NCBI GenBank assembly: GCA_903909815.1
Contig: CAIVXG010000182.1
Span: 1-51,504, forward strand
Direction of reading: 5' to 3'
DNA: 51,504 nucleotides
DNA from: an uncultured beta proteobacterium
Lineage (GTDB): Bacteria; Pseudomonadota; Gammaproteobacteria; Burkholderiales; Burkholderiaceae_C
In this document: positions 34,474-43,361 of the stretch, one piece after another
How the letters are laid out: every line of letters starts with the position of its first letter
Position numbering within the stretch: the stretch's first letter is position 1
The notes under the pieces: generated by a model
Databases searched by the model: none
What the model was told of the DNA's origin: nothing
Seen by the model: the letters and a program-made list of their open reading frames with translations, nothing else
Made by a program: the position numbers and the translations under genes

Positions 34474-35267
34474 TCAATCAGCTTTCGTGGCATGCACAAA
34501 GAATTCCCGATTTCCGTCGCCGCCCTGGATGGGCGACTCCAGCCAGTGCAGCACCTGCATGCCCTGCTCGGCCAGGCAGTCGCGGATGCGCTGCTCGACG
34601 AAGGCGTAGAGCGTGGCATCGCGCACGATGCCGCCCTTGCCGACCTGGCCCGGCTGCAGCTCGAACTGGGGCTTGACCAGCATCAGCAAGGCGCCCTCGG
34701 GTTTGAGCAGCGGCACCAGGGCCGGCAGCACCAGGGTCTGCGAGATGAACGACAGGTCGCCCACGATCAGATCGAAGCCGGCTTCCACATCCACGGTGAA
34801 GACCTCGGGTTCGTCCGTGGTCTCTTCGATTTGTTCCAGAAGTTCGTCCGCGGTGAGCGAGCGCGCATTGATCTTCTCCAGACCCAGCACGCGCTCATCG
34901 TCGCGCAGACTGGCATGCAACTGGCCCTGGCCCACGTCCACCCCCAGCACCCGCGCCGCGCCGTGCTGCAGCAGGCAGTCGGTGAAGCCGCCGGTGGACT
35001 GCCCCACGTCCAGACAGGCCCAAGCCGTGACGTCCAGCGCGCAGTCGCGCAAGGCGCCTTCGAGCTTCAAGCCGCCGCGCGACACGTAGCGGTCGCGCGC
35101 CGCGTCCAGCAATTGCACTACCGCATCCTCAGGCAGGTCGTCGCCGTTCTTGCCCACGGTTTTCCAGACACCGGCCTGGTCCCACTGCACGCCGGCCGCG
35201 ATCATGCGCTGCGCCTGGGCGCGGGTGCTAGCCAGGCCGCGCTGCACGAGAAGTTGATCGGCGCGCA

Positions 35268-35268
<1 letters not shown>
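34474..35268 (-). CDS. tlyA: TlyA-family rRNA 2'-O-methyltransferase (S4 + FtsJ domains)
   Basis: The protein has 264 residues. An N-terminal S4 RNA-binding domain (MRADQLLVQRGLASTRAQAQ) is followed by an FtsJ-like methyltransferase fold with motif I LDVGQSTGGFTDCLLQ and VLGVDVGQGQL, and the catalytic-type Asp/Lys in LIVGDLSFIS and LMLVKPQFE. TlyA enzymes 2'-O-methylate rRNA, and the old name hemolysin A is misleading. The ATG at 35268 overlaps the ahcY stop by one base (TGATG), giving tight coupling. A TTG three bases earlier is less likely. Coupling to SAH hydrolase fits a SAM-dependent enzyme. Confidence 0.92.
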
Positions 35269-36716
<1,448 letters not shown>

Positions 36717-36750
36717 GGTTTCTACTCCAAATCAAATTTGATGATGAACC

Positions 36751-36808
36751 ACGGTGTAGGAGGTGCTTGACATGCAAGCGGGGCAAACTCACCTCACAGC
36801 CACCGTGG
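36751..36808 (-). promoter_or_regulatory. Complementary segments forming a possible expression platform of the SAH riboswitch
   Basis: On the minus strand CCACGGTG (36808-36801), which directly follows the riboswitch pseudoknot strand, is perfectly complementary to CACCGTGG (36758-36751), about 42 nt further on. The pairing could compete with folding of the aptamer's 3' end. A second small palindrome ATCAAATTTGAT (36733-36744) lies just before the ahcY ribosome-binding site. There is no U-tract terminator, so control of translation initiation is more likely than attenuation. This is inference from pairing only. Confidence 0.4.
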
Positions 36809-36868
36809 GTGAGCGCCGTTGAACTGTCCGAGCCTCACCCGGTGATGGGTTGCAGCGCTCCTCGGATG
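36805..36868 (-). ncRNA. S-adenosylhomocysteine (SAH) riboswitch
   Basis: Minus-strand RNA upstream of ahcY shows the conserved SAH aptamer elements in order. CCGAGGAGCGCUGCAACCC comes first, whose UCCGAG pairs with the later CUCGGA to make P1; a P2 hairpin follows (ACCC-loop-GGGU), then GAGGCUCGGAC. AACGGCGCUCACCC then supplies GCGCUC to pair with GAGCGC as the pseudoknot. This corresponds block by block to the known Ralstonia ahcY riboswitch. The RNA senses SAH and turns on ahcY and downstream genes when it accumulates. Confidence 0.93.
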
Positions 36869-36873
36869 CTGCG

Positions 36874-36879
36874 ATTGTA
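36874..36879 (-). promoter_or_regulatory. Candidate -10 box of the ahcY promoter
   Basis: TACAAT on the minus strand (36879-36874) would place transcription start near 36867, at the first base of the riboswitch. A -35-like TTGCAC lies 20 bp upstream, which is longer than ideal spacing. The box lies a few bases after the stop codon of the upstream glucosidase gene. Confidence 0.35.
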
Positions 36880-36884
36880 AAGGA

Positions 36885-39335
36885 CTATCGAAACCCGCTG
36901 TGCAACACGATGTCGTGCAGCACGTTCTTGCCGCGTGTCATGGGGAAGGCATTCGCGTCGTCGGCCGGTGGTGTGGCAAAGCGCAATTTGCCCACCACCC
37001 GCTGTTGCGACGGCATCACGAGGGCGCTGGGCCAGGCGCGGCCATCGAGCCGTACGCTGGCGTTCTGCCACTCGATGACGGTGGTCTTGCCTGGCTGCAG
37101 CTTGAACACGCTGCGCCGTCGCGCCTTGGATTGATCAAGAAAGTCGAGCACCAGTTGGCGCTCGACTTGCGAACCACGTAGCGTGACGCTCCAGCGCCAG
37201 GTGCCGCCACGACGCTTGGCCCGCAGCAGCAGATCTTCGCCATCGCCAAAGGGCAACACGGCGTCAAAGTGCGTCCAGGCGGCGGGCAGTGCGGGCACAA
37301 AGTGCAAGCGGTTGTGCAGCAGATCCGGGCGAAACCCGACATAGTCCTGAAAGCCGTTGCGCTCAAACTCGGCCACGCTCCAGGCCTGCGAGAAAGTGCC
37401 TGTGGGATGAGGCGCTCCGTCGGCGCCTGGCATCGCGTCCAGCAGTTCGCTCATGCTGCCCAGCGTGCCCAGGCCCAGCACCTGATCCGACAGGTTGCGG
37501 CTCAACGCATAGGCCAGGTCCTGCTGGCCAAACTTGGTGAGCGCGCTCACCGTGAAACCCGCGTTCCAGCCCCAGATCGTGCCGTTGTGATAGGCCGCGT
37601 CCTTGTGATGGAAGGCGTCGTTCACGTGGTGCGGATGAAAGTACGGATCGTGAGGACTCAGCGACGCGATGCCGTAGGGAAACAGCAGCTCGCCCACGGC
37701 GTTGCGCAGCACGGCAGCTTGCACCTTCAGCGGCACGAATGGGTCGAAGGGCACGGACAGCAGCATCAATTGATTAGGGCGCACTTTCAGGTCGCGGCTG
37801 CCGTCGGCGCGCAGCCTGTCCGCCATGATCTTCCCGTCCCAGAATCGCCGCAAGAAACTGATCTGCGTGCGTGCCGCATGGGCACGCCAAAGTGCGGCAG
37901 ATTCACTCTGACCGGCCTGATCCGCAAGCTCGGCCGCGGCCTGCAATGCTGTGTACCACAGCGCCTGAATTTCCACCGCATAGCGGCCGCGCGGCGACCA
38001 GGCCTCGCGCCCCTCTATGCGCGCATCCATCCAGGTGTCGGCATCCTCATGCGCGAGCAATCCGTCGGCATCCGCCGAATGGCGCAGCGCGCCCTCGATG
38101 TAAGGGCCGGCCAGCTTCAAGGCCCGCGCCGCGAACTCGCGATCCCCCGTGTAGCGCACGTAGTCCAGCGCCTCGCGCAGCATCCAGGGCGTGCCGTCCA
38201 CGGTGTTGTAGATCACCTCGCTGCCGCGCACGCGGTTCGGGATGCGCCCGTAGTCGCTGGCGCGAGCGTGGATGCCGACGTCGCTGGAAGTCGGCGCATC
38301 TGCGGCGGCGCTCAGGTTTTGGTACTTGGCAAAACTGTCGAGCACCTCTTTCGCTTCCTTGAAATGCCCGCTCACCAGCAGCGTGCCCGGCAAGGCGATG
38401 AAAGTGTCCCGCCCCCAGTTCTCCCGAAACCAGGGCAGACCCGCCCACAGGCCGCGGCCATACTCGTCCACCAGAAACGACAGCGCCGAGGCCTTGGCCC
38501 AGACCAGGGCGCGGTTGTATTTTGCGTCGGAAGTCCAGAGCCAACTGCGCGTCAGGCGTTCGTGAAAAGCATCCAGCGTTTGCTGCACCGTGTTCGGCGA
38601 CGCTGCCATGGCGGCGGCCTGTGCCACGGCCTGTTCACGTGATTTGGAAAATGCCAGGTGCACGGTGAATTCCGTGCCGACGTCCTTGGCCTGCAGCAGC
38701 GGCATGTCGCTCTCGAATGCGTCGCTTTTGGGCTGCACCAGCTCAAAGGGCTGGTCCGCGCTCAAAGCCATCGCCCAGCCGCTCGCGGCAGCCGTGATGA
38801 CAAGCACCTGGCCCTGCCAGGAGAGGCTCGAAGCATCCGGCTTGAACGTCCACAGCGGCTGTAGCGCCAGTTTGGATGCGGTGCCACTGGTGACGACGAA
38901 AGACAGACGGCGCGAGCCCGAATGCAGCAGCAGCGCCTCGCTGCGGTCGCCAATGGCAACGCGCCGGCCGTATGGAAAAACTGTTTCCACTTCCGAGGGT
39001 TTGCGCCGGTCCAGCAACTGGCCATCGAGGTACGTCGCGTAGTCCTGCAGCATCACGTCCTGGCCCATCCAGTAGCCGGGGCGCAGCCGATAGCCGCCCG
39101 TCATGGCGTCGAGGTAGCCGTCGATGTTGTCGCCCACGACGAACTGTTTTTGTGCCCCCTGAATACGAATGCCGATGTCGGTGAAGAGGGCGTCGCGGCC
39201 GGGGCGCGGATCGGTCATGTTCGGCGCTCCCGCAGGGGGCGTTGCAGCGTTGGCAAACAGCGGCAACGCGGCAATCGACAACGCGACGAGGAATTTACTG
39301 AGAGATCCTGAATACGTGACCGCCACTTCCGTCAT
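36885..39335 (-). CDS. Exported GH133-type amylo-alpha-1,6-glucosidase / glycogen-debranching-like protein
   Basis: The 816-residue protein has a signal peptide-like segment (SLSKFLVALSIAALPLFANA). An N-terminal beta-rich domain covers about 50-270, and an (alpha/alpha)6 barrel covers about 280-700 with the hallmark LPWFRENWGRDTFIALPG. Other conserved parts are NTVDGTPWMLREALDYVRYTGD, LAHEDADTWMDARIEGREAWSPRG and NGTIWGWNAGFTVSAL. This family hydrolyses alpha-1,6 branches of glycogen-like glucans, and a secreted version would act on periplasmic or external polymers. ATG 39335 lies in a REP-like repeat; GTG 39326 is an alternative start closer to the signal peptide. No glycogen genes are nearby. 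Confidence 0.85.
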   Translation of the reverse strand: MTEVAVTYSGSLSKFLVALSIAALPLFANAATPPAGAPNMTDPRPGRDALFTDIGIRIQGAQKQFVVGDNIDGYLDAMTGGYRLRPGYWMGQDVMLQDYATYLDGQLLDRRKPSEVETVFPYGRRVAIGDRSEALLLHSGSRRLSFVVTSGTASKLALQPLWTFKPDASSLSWQGQVLVITAAASGWAMALSADQPFELVQPKSDAFESDMPLLQAKDVGTEFTVHLAFSKSREQAVAQAAAMAASPNTVQQTLDAFHERLTRSWLWTSDAKYNRALVWAKASALSFLVDEYGRGLWAGLPWFRENWGRDTFIALPGTLLVSGHFKEAKEVLDSFAKYQNLSAAADAPTSSDVGIHARASDYGRIPNRVRGSEVIYNTVDGTPWMLREALDYVRYTGDREFAARALKLAGPYIEGALRHSADADGLLAHEDADTWMDARIEGREAWSPRGRYAVEIQALWYTALQAAAELADQAGQSESAALWRAHAARTQISFLRRFWDGKIMADRLRADGSRDLKVRPNQLMLLSVPFDPFVPLKVQAAVLRNAVGELLFPYGIASLSPHDPYFHPHHVNDAFHHKDAAYHNGTIWGWNAGFTVSALTKFGQQDLAYALSRNLSDQVLGLGTLGSMSELLDAMPGADGAPHPTGTFSQAWSVAEFERNGFQDYVGFRPDLLHNRLHFVPALPAAWTHFDAVLPFGDGEDLLLRAKRRGGTWRWSVTLRGSQVERQLVLDFLDQSKARRRSVFKLQPGKTTVIEWQNASVRLDGRAWPSALVMPSQQRVVGKLRFATPPADDANAFPMTRGKNVLHDIVLHSGFR

Positions 39336-39614
39336 TGCGAGCTCCAGCGACGCAGCAATCCATCTCGGCGCGCGACGAAAATACTTGGATTGCCACGATT
39401 CGCTCGCAATGACGGAATCTTTGGGGCGTCATTGCGAGGAGCGTCAGCGACGCGGCAATCCATGGCGGCGTGCGACGAAAATACCTGGATTGCCACGCTT
39501 CGCTCGCAATGATGGAATCTTTGGGGCGTCATTGCGGGGAGCGTCAGCGACGCGGCAATCCATGGCGGCGTGCTACCAAAATGCCTGGATTGCCGCGCTG
39601 CACTCGCAATGACG
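39330..39614. repeat. REP-like palindromic repeats, locus 4: three tandem copies
   Basis: Three copies lie at 39330-39414, 39427-39514 and 39527-39614, with a period of 97-100 bp. Each runs from CGTCATTGCG through CGGCAATCCATGG and TGGATTGCC to CGCAATGACG (GATG in copy 2), separated by AATCTTTGGGG linkers. They fill most of the 350-bp gap between the GH133 gene and the YdcF-like gene. The right half of each pairs with the left half, so transcripts would form long hairpins. Nothing else was seen in 39615-39686. Confidence 0.93.
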
Positions 39615-39686
39615 GAATCTTTGCCAATCCACTGTCTTGAATTCCCGAAAGATCAAACATCGGAATCTGACCCCAATTGTTTGCCA

Positions 39687-40463
39687 TCATGCGCGTCCGG
39701 CCAGGGTGTAGGCGAGCCAGCCAAGGTATTCGTGCAGCAGCATTTGCCAGCGCAGCGCACCATGCGCCAGCGAGTACTTGTTCCACGGCGTGCTGTCGCC
39801 GGTGCGGTAATCCACGGGGTAGGGCGTCACGTTCCAGCCTGCGGCGCGAAACGCCGCCAGCGAGCGCGGCATGTGCCAGGCTGAGGTCAGCAACAGCCAG
39901 CGCTGGGCCTTGTCCACGTTGGGCAGGGCGGCGCTGAGCACCGCGTTCTCGTACGTGGTGCGCGACTTGTCCTCGTATTGAACCCGACCCCCAGCCACGC
40001 CCATGCCCGTGAAAAACCTCTGTGCCAGTGCGGCCTCGCTCATGCCCTGAGGCCAGAGTTCGCCGTCGCCGCCGGTGAAAATCATGCGCAAATTCGGCTG
40101 CTGCTGCAGCAGCGCCACTGGCGCCGTCATGCGCTCTGCCGCACCGTTCAATGGCACCTGGCCATGCGCGCGCCAGATGTCGGCAGACTCGATCGCACCG
40201 CCCAGGACCACCACGCCCGCATAGGCTTTGAGCTGGCCCGCCACCACATCCGCCGGCGCCGGGTTGCGGTTCTCCAGCGGGCGCATCAAGGCATCGGCCA
40301 GCGGCAGCCAGCCCACCAACAAACCCAGCACCAGCGCCAGCAGCAAGGCACGCCGCGCTGCGAACGGGCGACGCGTCATCCACACCATAGATAGCAACAT
40401 CAGCAGCGCCACCCACGCCAAAGGTTGAACTAAGAAAGAGAGCAGTTTGGAAACAATGAACAT
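39687..40463 (-). CDS. YdcF/SanA/ElyC-family (DUF218) membrane protein
   Basis: The protein has 258 residues. Two N-terminal transmembrane helices (LLSFLVQPLAWVALLMLLSM and ALLLALVLGLLVGWLPLA) are followed by a periplasmic DUF218 domain with AGVVVLGGAIES, AAERMTAPVALLQQQPNLRMIFTGGDG, SRTTYENAVLSA and LLTSAWHMPRSLAAFRAAG. Relatives such as ElyC and SanA affect peptidoglycan and envelope integrity, but the biochemical role is not settled. The start ATG 40463 (MFIVSKLL) was chosen; the frame extends upstream without conservation. It follows no gene closely and precedes the tandem REP repeats. Confidence 0.87.
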   Translation of the reverse strand: MFIVSKLLSFLVQPLAWVALLMLLSMVWMTRRPFAARRALLLALVLGLLVGWLPLADALMRPLENRNPAPADVVAGQLKAYAGVVVLGGAIESADIWRAHGQVPLNGAAERMTAPVALLQQQPNLRMIFTGGDGELWPQGMSEAALAQRFFTGMGVAGGRVQYEDKSRTTYENAVLSAALPNVDKAQRWLLLTSAWHMPRSLAAFRAAGWNVTPYPVDYRTGDSTPWNKYSLAHGALRWQMLLHEYLGWLAYTLAGRA

Positions 40464-40688
40464 AGGGGCTGGCGCGTGGGCTGTTGCGGCGAATTCTACG
40501 AGGGAGGCGCATTTTCCATGAAGAAAGTTCAGACTTATTCGATGGGTTTTCCGACCTGCGCCTCCGCTCAAACGCTTTGGCTAGGTGCCGCCGTGGCAGA
40601 GATGGCGATTGCACCCTGACGGCGTGACGATTTCCTTGAAGCCATCCAACACATGAAGGAGCGACACGCGCTGCAGGCTGCATGCACG

Positions 40689-40856
40689 TCACGTTCCAGG
40701 GCATTGGGCAGCCTCGCAGGCCAGCCAGATCAAAGCTGATGAGTCGAAAGCGATCTCGAAAAGGTATGCGCGGTACTTGTCGTTCTGGGCGTAGGGCGGG
40801 TTGCGAAAGTGCTTCAACGCAAACTGCGATGGCTTGGAGTTTTGAGCGCCATAAGG
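40689..40856 (-). pseudogene. Coding-like remnant, family unknown
   Basis: A stop-to-stop minus-strand frame of 55 codons reads PYGAQNSKPSQFALKHFRNP, then PYAQNDKYRAYLFEIAFDSS and ends ALIWLACEAAQCPGT before TGA. Third positions are mostly G/C and the amino-acid composition is protein-like, unlike the other frames. It has no start codon or ribosome-binding site, and I do not recognise the family. It is most likely the 3' end of a deleted gene. Confidence 0.35.
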
Positions 40857-40887
40857 TCAAAGCAATGAGCGCAAGGCTGCGTTGGAC

Positions 40888-40923
40888 TTGGCATTTCCAA
40901 TTTCATGCGCATAATATGCGCAT
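40888..40923 (+). promoter_or_regulatory. ccdAB promoter with perfect operator palindrome
   Basis: A 19-bp palindrome, ATGCGCATA-A-TATGCGCAT (40905-40923), lies 24 bp before ccdA. It overlaps a -10-like element (TAATAT, 40912-40917, or CATAAT, 40910-40915) placed 16-18 bp after TTGGCA (40888-40893). This is the layout expected for autorepression by the antitoxin or the CcdA-CcdB complex. Confidence 0.7.
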
Positions 40924-40947
40924 ATCCATGGTACAGAGGAGTTCGGT

Positions 40948-41190
40948 ATGCCCACCTTCGCTACGCGCAAGCGCGCAGTCAACCTCACTTTAAGTGAGGG
41001 GCTGGTTGCACAAGCCAAGACCTACACCAGCAACCTCTCGGCCACCATGGAGACCTTGCTTGCCGACTATGTGGCCGAGCAACAGTCAACTCAGGCGTCG
41101 CGCCAACAAAGGGCTGATGCCTGCTCTGCCGACTGGAACGCCGTCCACGCCGCCGTCGGTTCGTTCGCTGACGAGCACTCCACGCTGTAA
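40948..41190 (+). CDS. ccdA: CcdA-family type II antitoxin
   Basis: The 80-residue antitoxin has an N-terminal ribbon-helix-helix DNA-binding part (RKRAVNLTLSEGLVAQAKTYTSNLSATME) and a disordered, toxin-binding C-terminal tail (about 45-80) ending GSFADEHSTL. This is the normal CcdA layout. A good ribosome-binding site (GAGGAG) precedes ATG 40948. It represses its own promoter through the palindrome upstream. Its stop overlaps the toxin start by one base (TAATG). Confidence 0.9.
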   Translation: MPTFATRKRAVNLTLSEGLVAQAKTYTSNLSATMETLLADYVAEQQSTQASRQQRADACSADWNAVHAAVGSFADEHSTL

Positions 41191-41519
41191 TGGCTCAGTT
41201 TGACGTTCATCGCAACAAGGGGCCGTTGCAGGCATCCATCCCCTTCGTAGTGCTGGTCCAGTCTTCGCTGTTCGACCGCTACCGCAGGCGCGTGGTGGTG
41301 CCGCTGGTGCGCCGCATTGCGCTGCCGAACCAGTCCACCACGGTGGATTCGCGCATGAACCCGGTGTTTGAGGTGGAAGGGTTGGAGGTCGTGCTGCATC
41401 CGCTGGATATGGTCTCTGTCGCGGTAGATCAGTTGGGCCGCCACGTGGCATCGCTGGCTGAGCATGGGCAAACCATAGCTGATGCGCTGGACGAGTTGCT
41501 GACCCGATCATGGTGCTGA
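41190..41519 (+). CDS. ccdB: CcdB-family type II toxin
   Basis: The 109-residue protein matches the CcdB layout. It opens AQFDVHRNKG, has IPFVVLVQSSLFDRYRRRVVVPLVR with the conserved VVVPL strand, the NPVFEVEGLEVVLHPLDMVSV core and a C-terminal helix ending LDELLTRSWC. CcdB of F plasmid poisons DNA gyrase and the last three residues (Trp-Gly-Ile) are needed; here the end is SWC, so gyrase poisoning is not certain. Its translation is coupled to ccdA. Confidence 0.9.
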   Translation: MAQFDVHRNKGPLQASIPFVVLVQSSLFDRYRRRVVVPLVRRIALPNQSTTVDSRMNPVFEVEGLEVVLHPLDMVSVAVDQLGRHVASLAEHGQTIADALDELLTRSWC

Positions 41520-41579
41520 AGCGATGCAAACCCTGCCCACTCGCCTCACCCCCGGCCAACACCTGCGCCAGGCCCCGTA

Positions 41580-42374
41580 TCAGAACGTCCCCGGATACGC
41601 CCCGCCATCGGCCAGCACGTTCTGGCCGGTCATGTAGCCGGCGTGCTGGCTGCACAGGAAGGCGCAGATGGCGCCGAACTCTGCCGGGTTGCCAAAGCGC
41701 TGCGCGGGGATGGCCGAGCGGCGCGCTTCGCTCAGCGCCTCCACTGATTTTCCGGTGCGCGCCGAGGCACCCTGGAAGATGGCGACCAGCCGGTCCGTCG
41801 CAAAGGCACCGGGCAGCAGGTTGTTGATGGTGACGCCCTTGCCTGCGAGCGTGCTGCGCGAAGCGCCGGCCACAAAACCTGTCAAGCCGCTGCGTGCGCC
41901 GTTGGAGAGACCCAGGATGTCGATCGGCGCCTTCACGGCGCTGGAGGTGATGTTCACGATGCGGCCAAAGCCGCGTGCCATCATGCCGTCCACTGTGGCC
42001 TTGATGAGTTCGATCGGGGTGAGCATATTGGCGTCGATGGCGCTGATCCAGGCGTCGCGCTCCCAACTGCGGAAGTCACCGGGCGGCGGGCCACCGGCGT
42101 TGGTGACGACGATGTCGAAGTCGATGTGTTGTGCAAACACCGCCTCGCGCCCGGCCGCGGTGGTGATGTCGGCCGCCACGCTCAGCACGCTCGCGTCTGC
42201 AGGCCGCAGCGGATCAGCGCGCAACTGCGCCGCCGCCTCTTCCAGAGCACCCTCACCGCGCGCCACGATCAGCACGTTCACGCCTTCGCGCACCAGCGCC
42301 TGCGCACAGCCAAAGCCCAGCCCCCGGCTCGCGCCGCACACCAGCGCCCATTTGCCTGCAATCCCTAAGTCCAT
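41580..42374 (-). CDS. SDR-family oxidoreductase lacking the catalytic Tyr-x3-Lys
   Basis: The 264-residue Rossmann protein has a cofactor motif GASRGLGFG, a VTNAGGPPPG segment in place of NNAG, and Ser in NITSSAV. The usual YxxxK is replaced by SNGAR (LGLSNGARSGLTGF), so the standard proton-donor Tyr is absent and Lys is Arg. This matches the atypical BKR-like SDR subgroup described as lacking a perfect tetrad. It may have a different reaction or mainly bind cofactor. It lies 36 nt after the EamA gene, probably in the GGT-EamA-SDR unit. Confidence 0.88.
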   Translation of the reverse strand: MDLGIAGKWALVCGASRGLGFGCAQALVREGVNVLIVARGEGALEEAAAQLRADPLRPADASVLSVAADITTAAGREAVFAQHIDFDIVVTNAGGPPPGDFRSWERDAWISAIDANMLTPIELIKATVDGMMARGFGRIVNITSSAVKAPIDILGLSNGARSGLTGFVAGASRSTLAGKGVTINNLLPGAFATDRLVAIFQGASARTGKSVEALSEARRSAIPAQRFGNPAEFGAICAFLCSQHAGYMTGQNVLADGGAYPGTF

Positions 42375-42410
42375 GAATTTCTCCTTGTTGCTACTGTCAA
42401 ATTCGAATTG

Positions 42411-43361
42411 TCACGCTGCCGGTTTTCGACCGGCGCGGGTGAACACGAAGATACCCGAGATCACGAGCGCTGTGCCCGCCGCCACCCAGGCGGTGAAGGG
42501 CTCGCCCAGAATCAGCACGCCCATGAGGATGGTGGACATGGGGCCCACCATGCCGGTCTGCGCAGCCATGCCCGAGCCGATGCGCTCGATCGCCATCATC
42601 ACCATCAGCACCGGCACGGCGGTGCAGGCGGTGGCGTTGAGCACCGACAGCCACAGCACGGGGGTGGCCACAAGCGCCGCGCTCATGGGGCGCAGCAGCA
42701 CGAACTGCAGGATGCACAGCAGGCAGGCCACAGTGGTGGCCATGCCCACCAGGCGCATCGAGCCCAGGCGCTGCACCAGCTCGCCGCTGTAGACGAGGTA
42801 GATGGCGTAGCTCACGGCGCTCAAAAATACGAGCAGCGCGCCCAAGGCCGCCTGCGCGCCTTCGAGCTTGATCTCCTGCCCGAACACCAGCACCACGCCG
42901 GCATAGCTGATGGCCATACCAAAAGCCTGCATGCGCGTGACGCGTCGGCGATACAGCACCCAGCCCAGCATCAGCACCAGCGTGGGGTTGAGGTACAAGA
43001 TGAGCCGCTCGAACGAGGCGCTCACATAGGCCAGCCCGGCAAAGTCCAGAAAGCTGGCGAGGTAGTAGCCGCTGAAGCCCAGGCCCAGCACCCCGATCCA
43101 GTCGTGGCGTGTGAGCTTGGGCTTGCGCACCCCACCCTGCATGTATGTGGCCCACCACGCCATGGCAGCAAATATCGGCAGCGCAAACAGCATGCGGTAC
43201 ATGATGAGCGTGACCGCGTCCACGCCGTAGCGGTAAGCCAGCTTGACGATGATGGCCTTGCCGCTGAAGGCGATGGCGCCACAGGTGGCCAGCGCCAGGC
43301 CAACAACAAGGCGTTTGCGCTCGGCTGCTGACGCCGCGTGCTGATGGGCGTGCGAACTCAA
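42411..43361 (-). CDS. EamA/DMT-family transporter
   Basis: This inner-membrane drug/metabolite transporter of 316 residues has ten predicted helices in two EamA repeats. The first starts VVGLALATCGAIAFSGKAIIV and the second follows ALGALLVFLSAVSYAIYLVY. Members export amino acids or other metabolites; the substrate is unknown. The likely start is a TTG (43361) that overlaps the gamma-glutamyltransferase stop (TTGA); no ATG occurs before residue ~55. Coupling to GGT suggests handling of amino acids or a gamma-glutamyl product. Confidence 0.85.
   Translation of the reverse strand: MSSHAHQHAASAAERKRLVVGLALATCGAIAFSGKAIIVKLAYRYGVDAVTLIMYRMLFALPIFAAMAWWATYMQGGVRKPKLTRHDWIGVLGLGFSGYYLASFLDFAGLAYVSASFERLILYLNPTLVLMLGWVLYRRRVTRMQAFGMAISYAGVVLVFGQEIKLEGAQAALGALLVFLSAVSYAIYLVYSGELVQRLGSMRLVGMATTVACLLCILQFVLLRPMSAALVATPVLWLSVLNATACTAVPVLMVMMAIERIGSGMAAQTGMVGPMSTILMGVLILGEPFTAWVAAGTALVISGIFVFTRAGRKPAA

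Larger units (their letters stand above)
40464..40947. other. 484-bp region between YdcF-like gene and ccdA
   Basis: There is no intact gene here. On the minus strand (40689-40856) lies an open stretch with coding-like codon use but no start. At the right end lie the ccdAB promoter and operator. The rest (40464-40688) has lower order and shows nothing recognisable. The mixture suggests a site of past insertion and decay next to the toxin-antitoxin genes. Confidence 0.6.

Noticed and set aside
39330..39614. Triple repeat as a CRISPR array
   Set aside because: Units are ~86-bp palindromes with similar linkers, matching REP-like copies elsewhere.
39544..40860. 438-residue minus-strand frame spanning the YdcF-like gene
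   Set aside because: Overlaps the YdcF-like gene in another frame and crosses the REP repeats; no domain.
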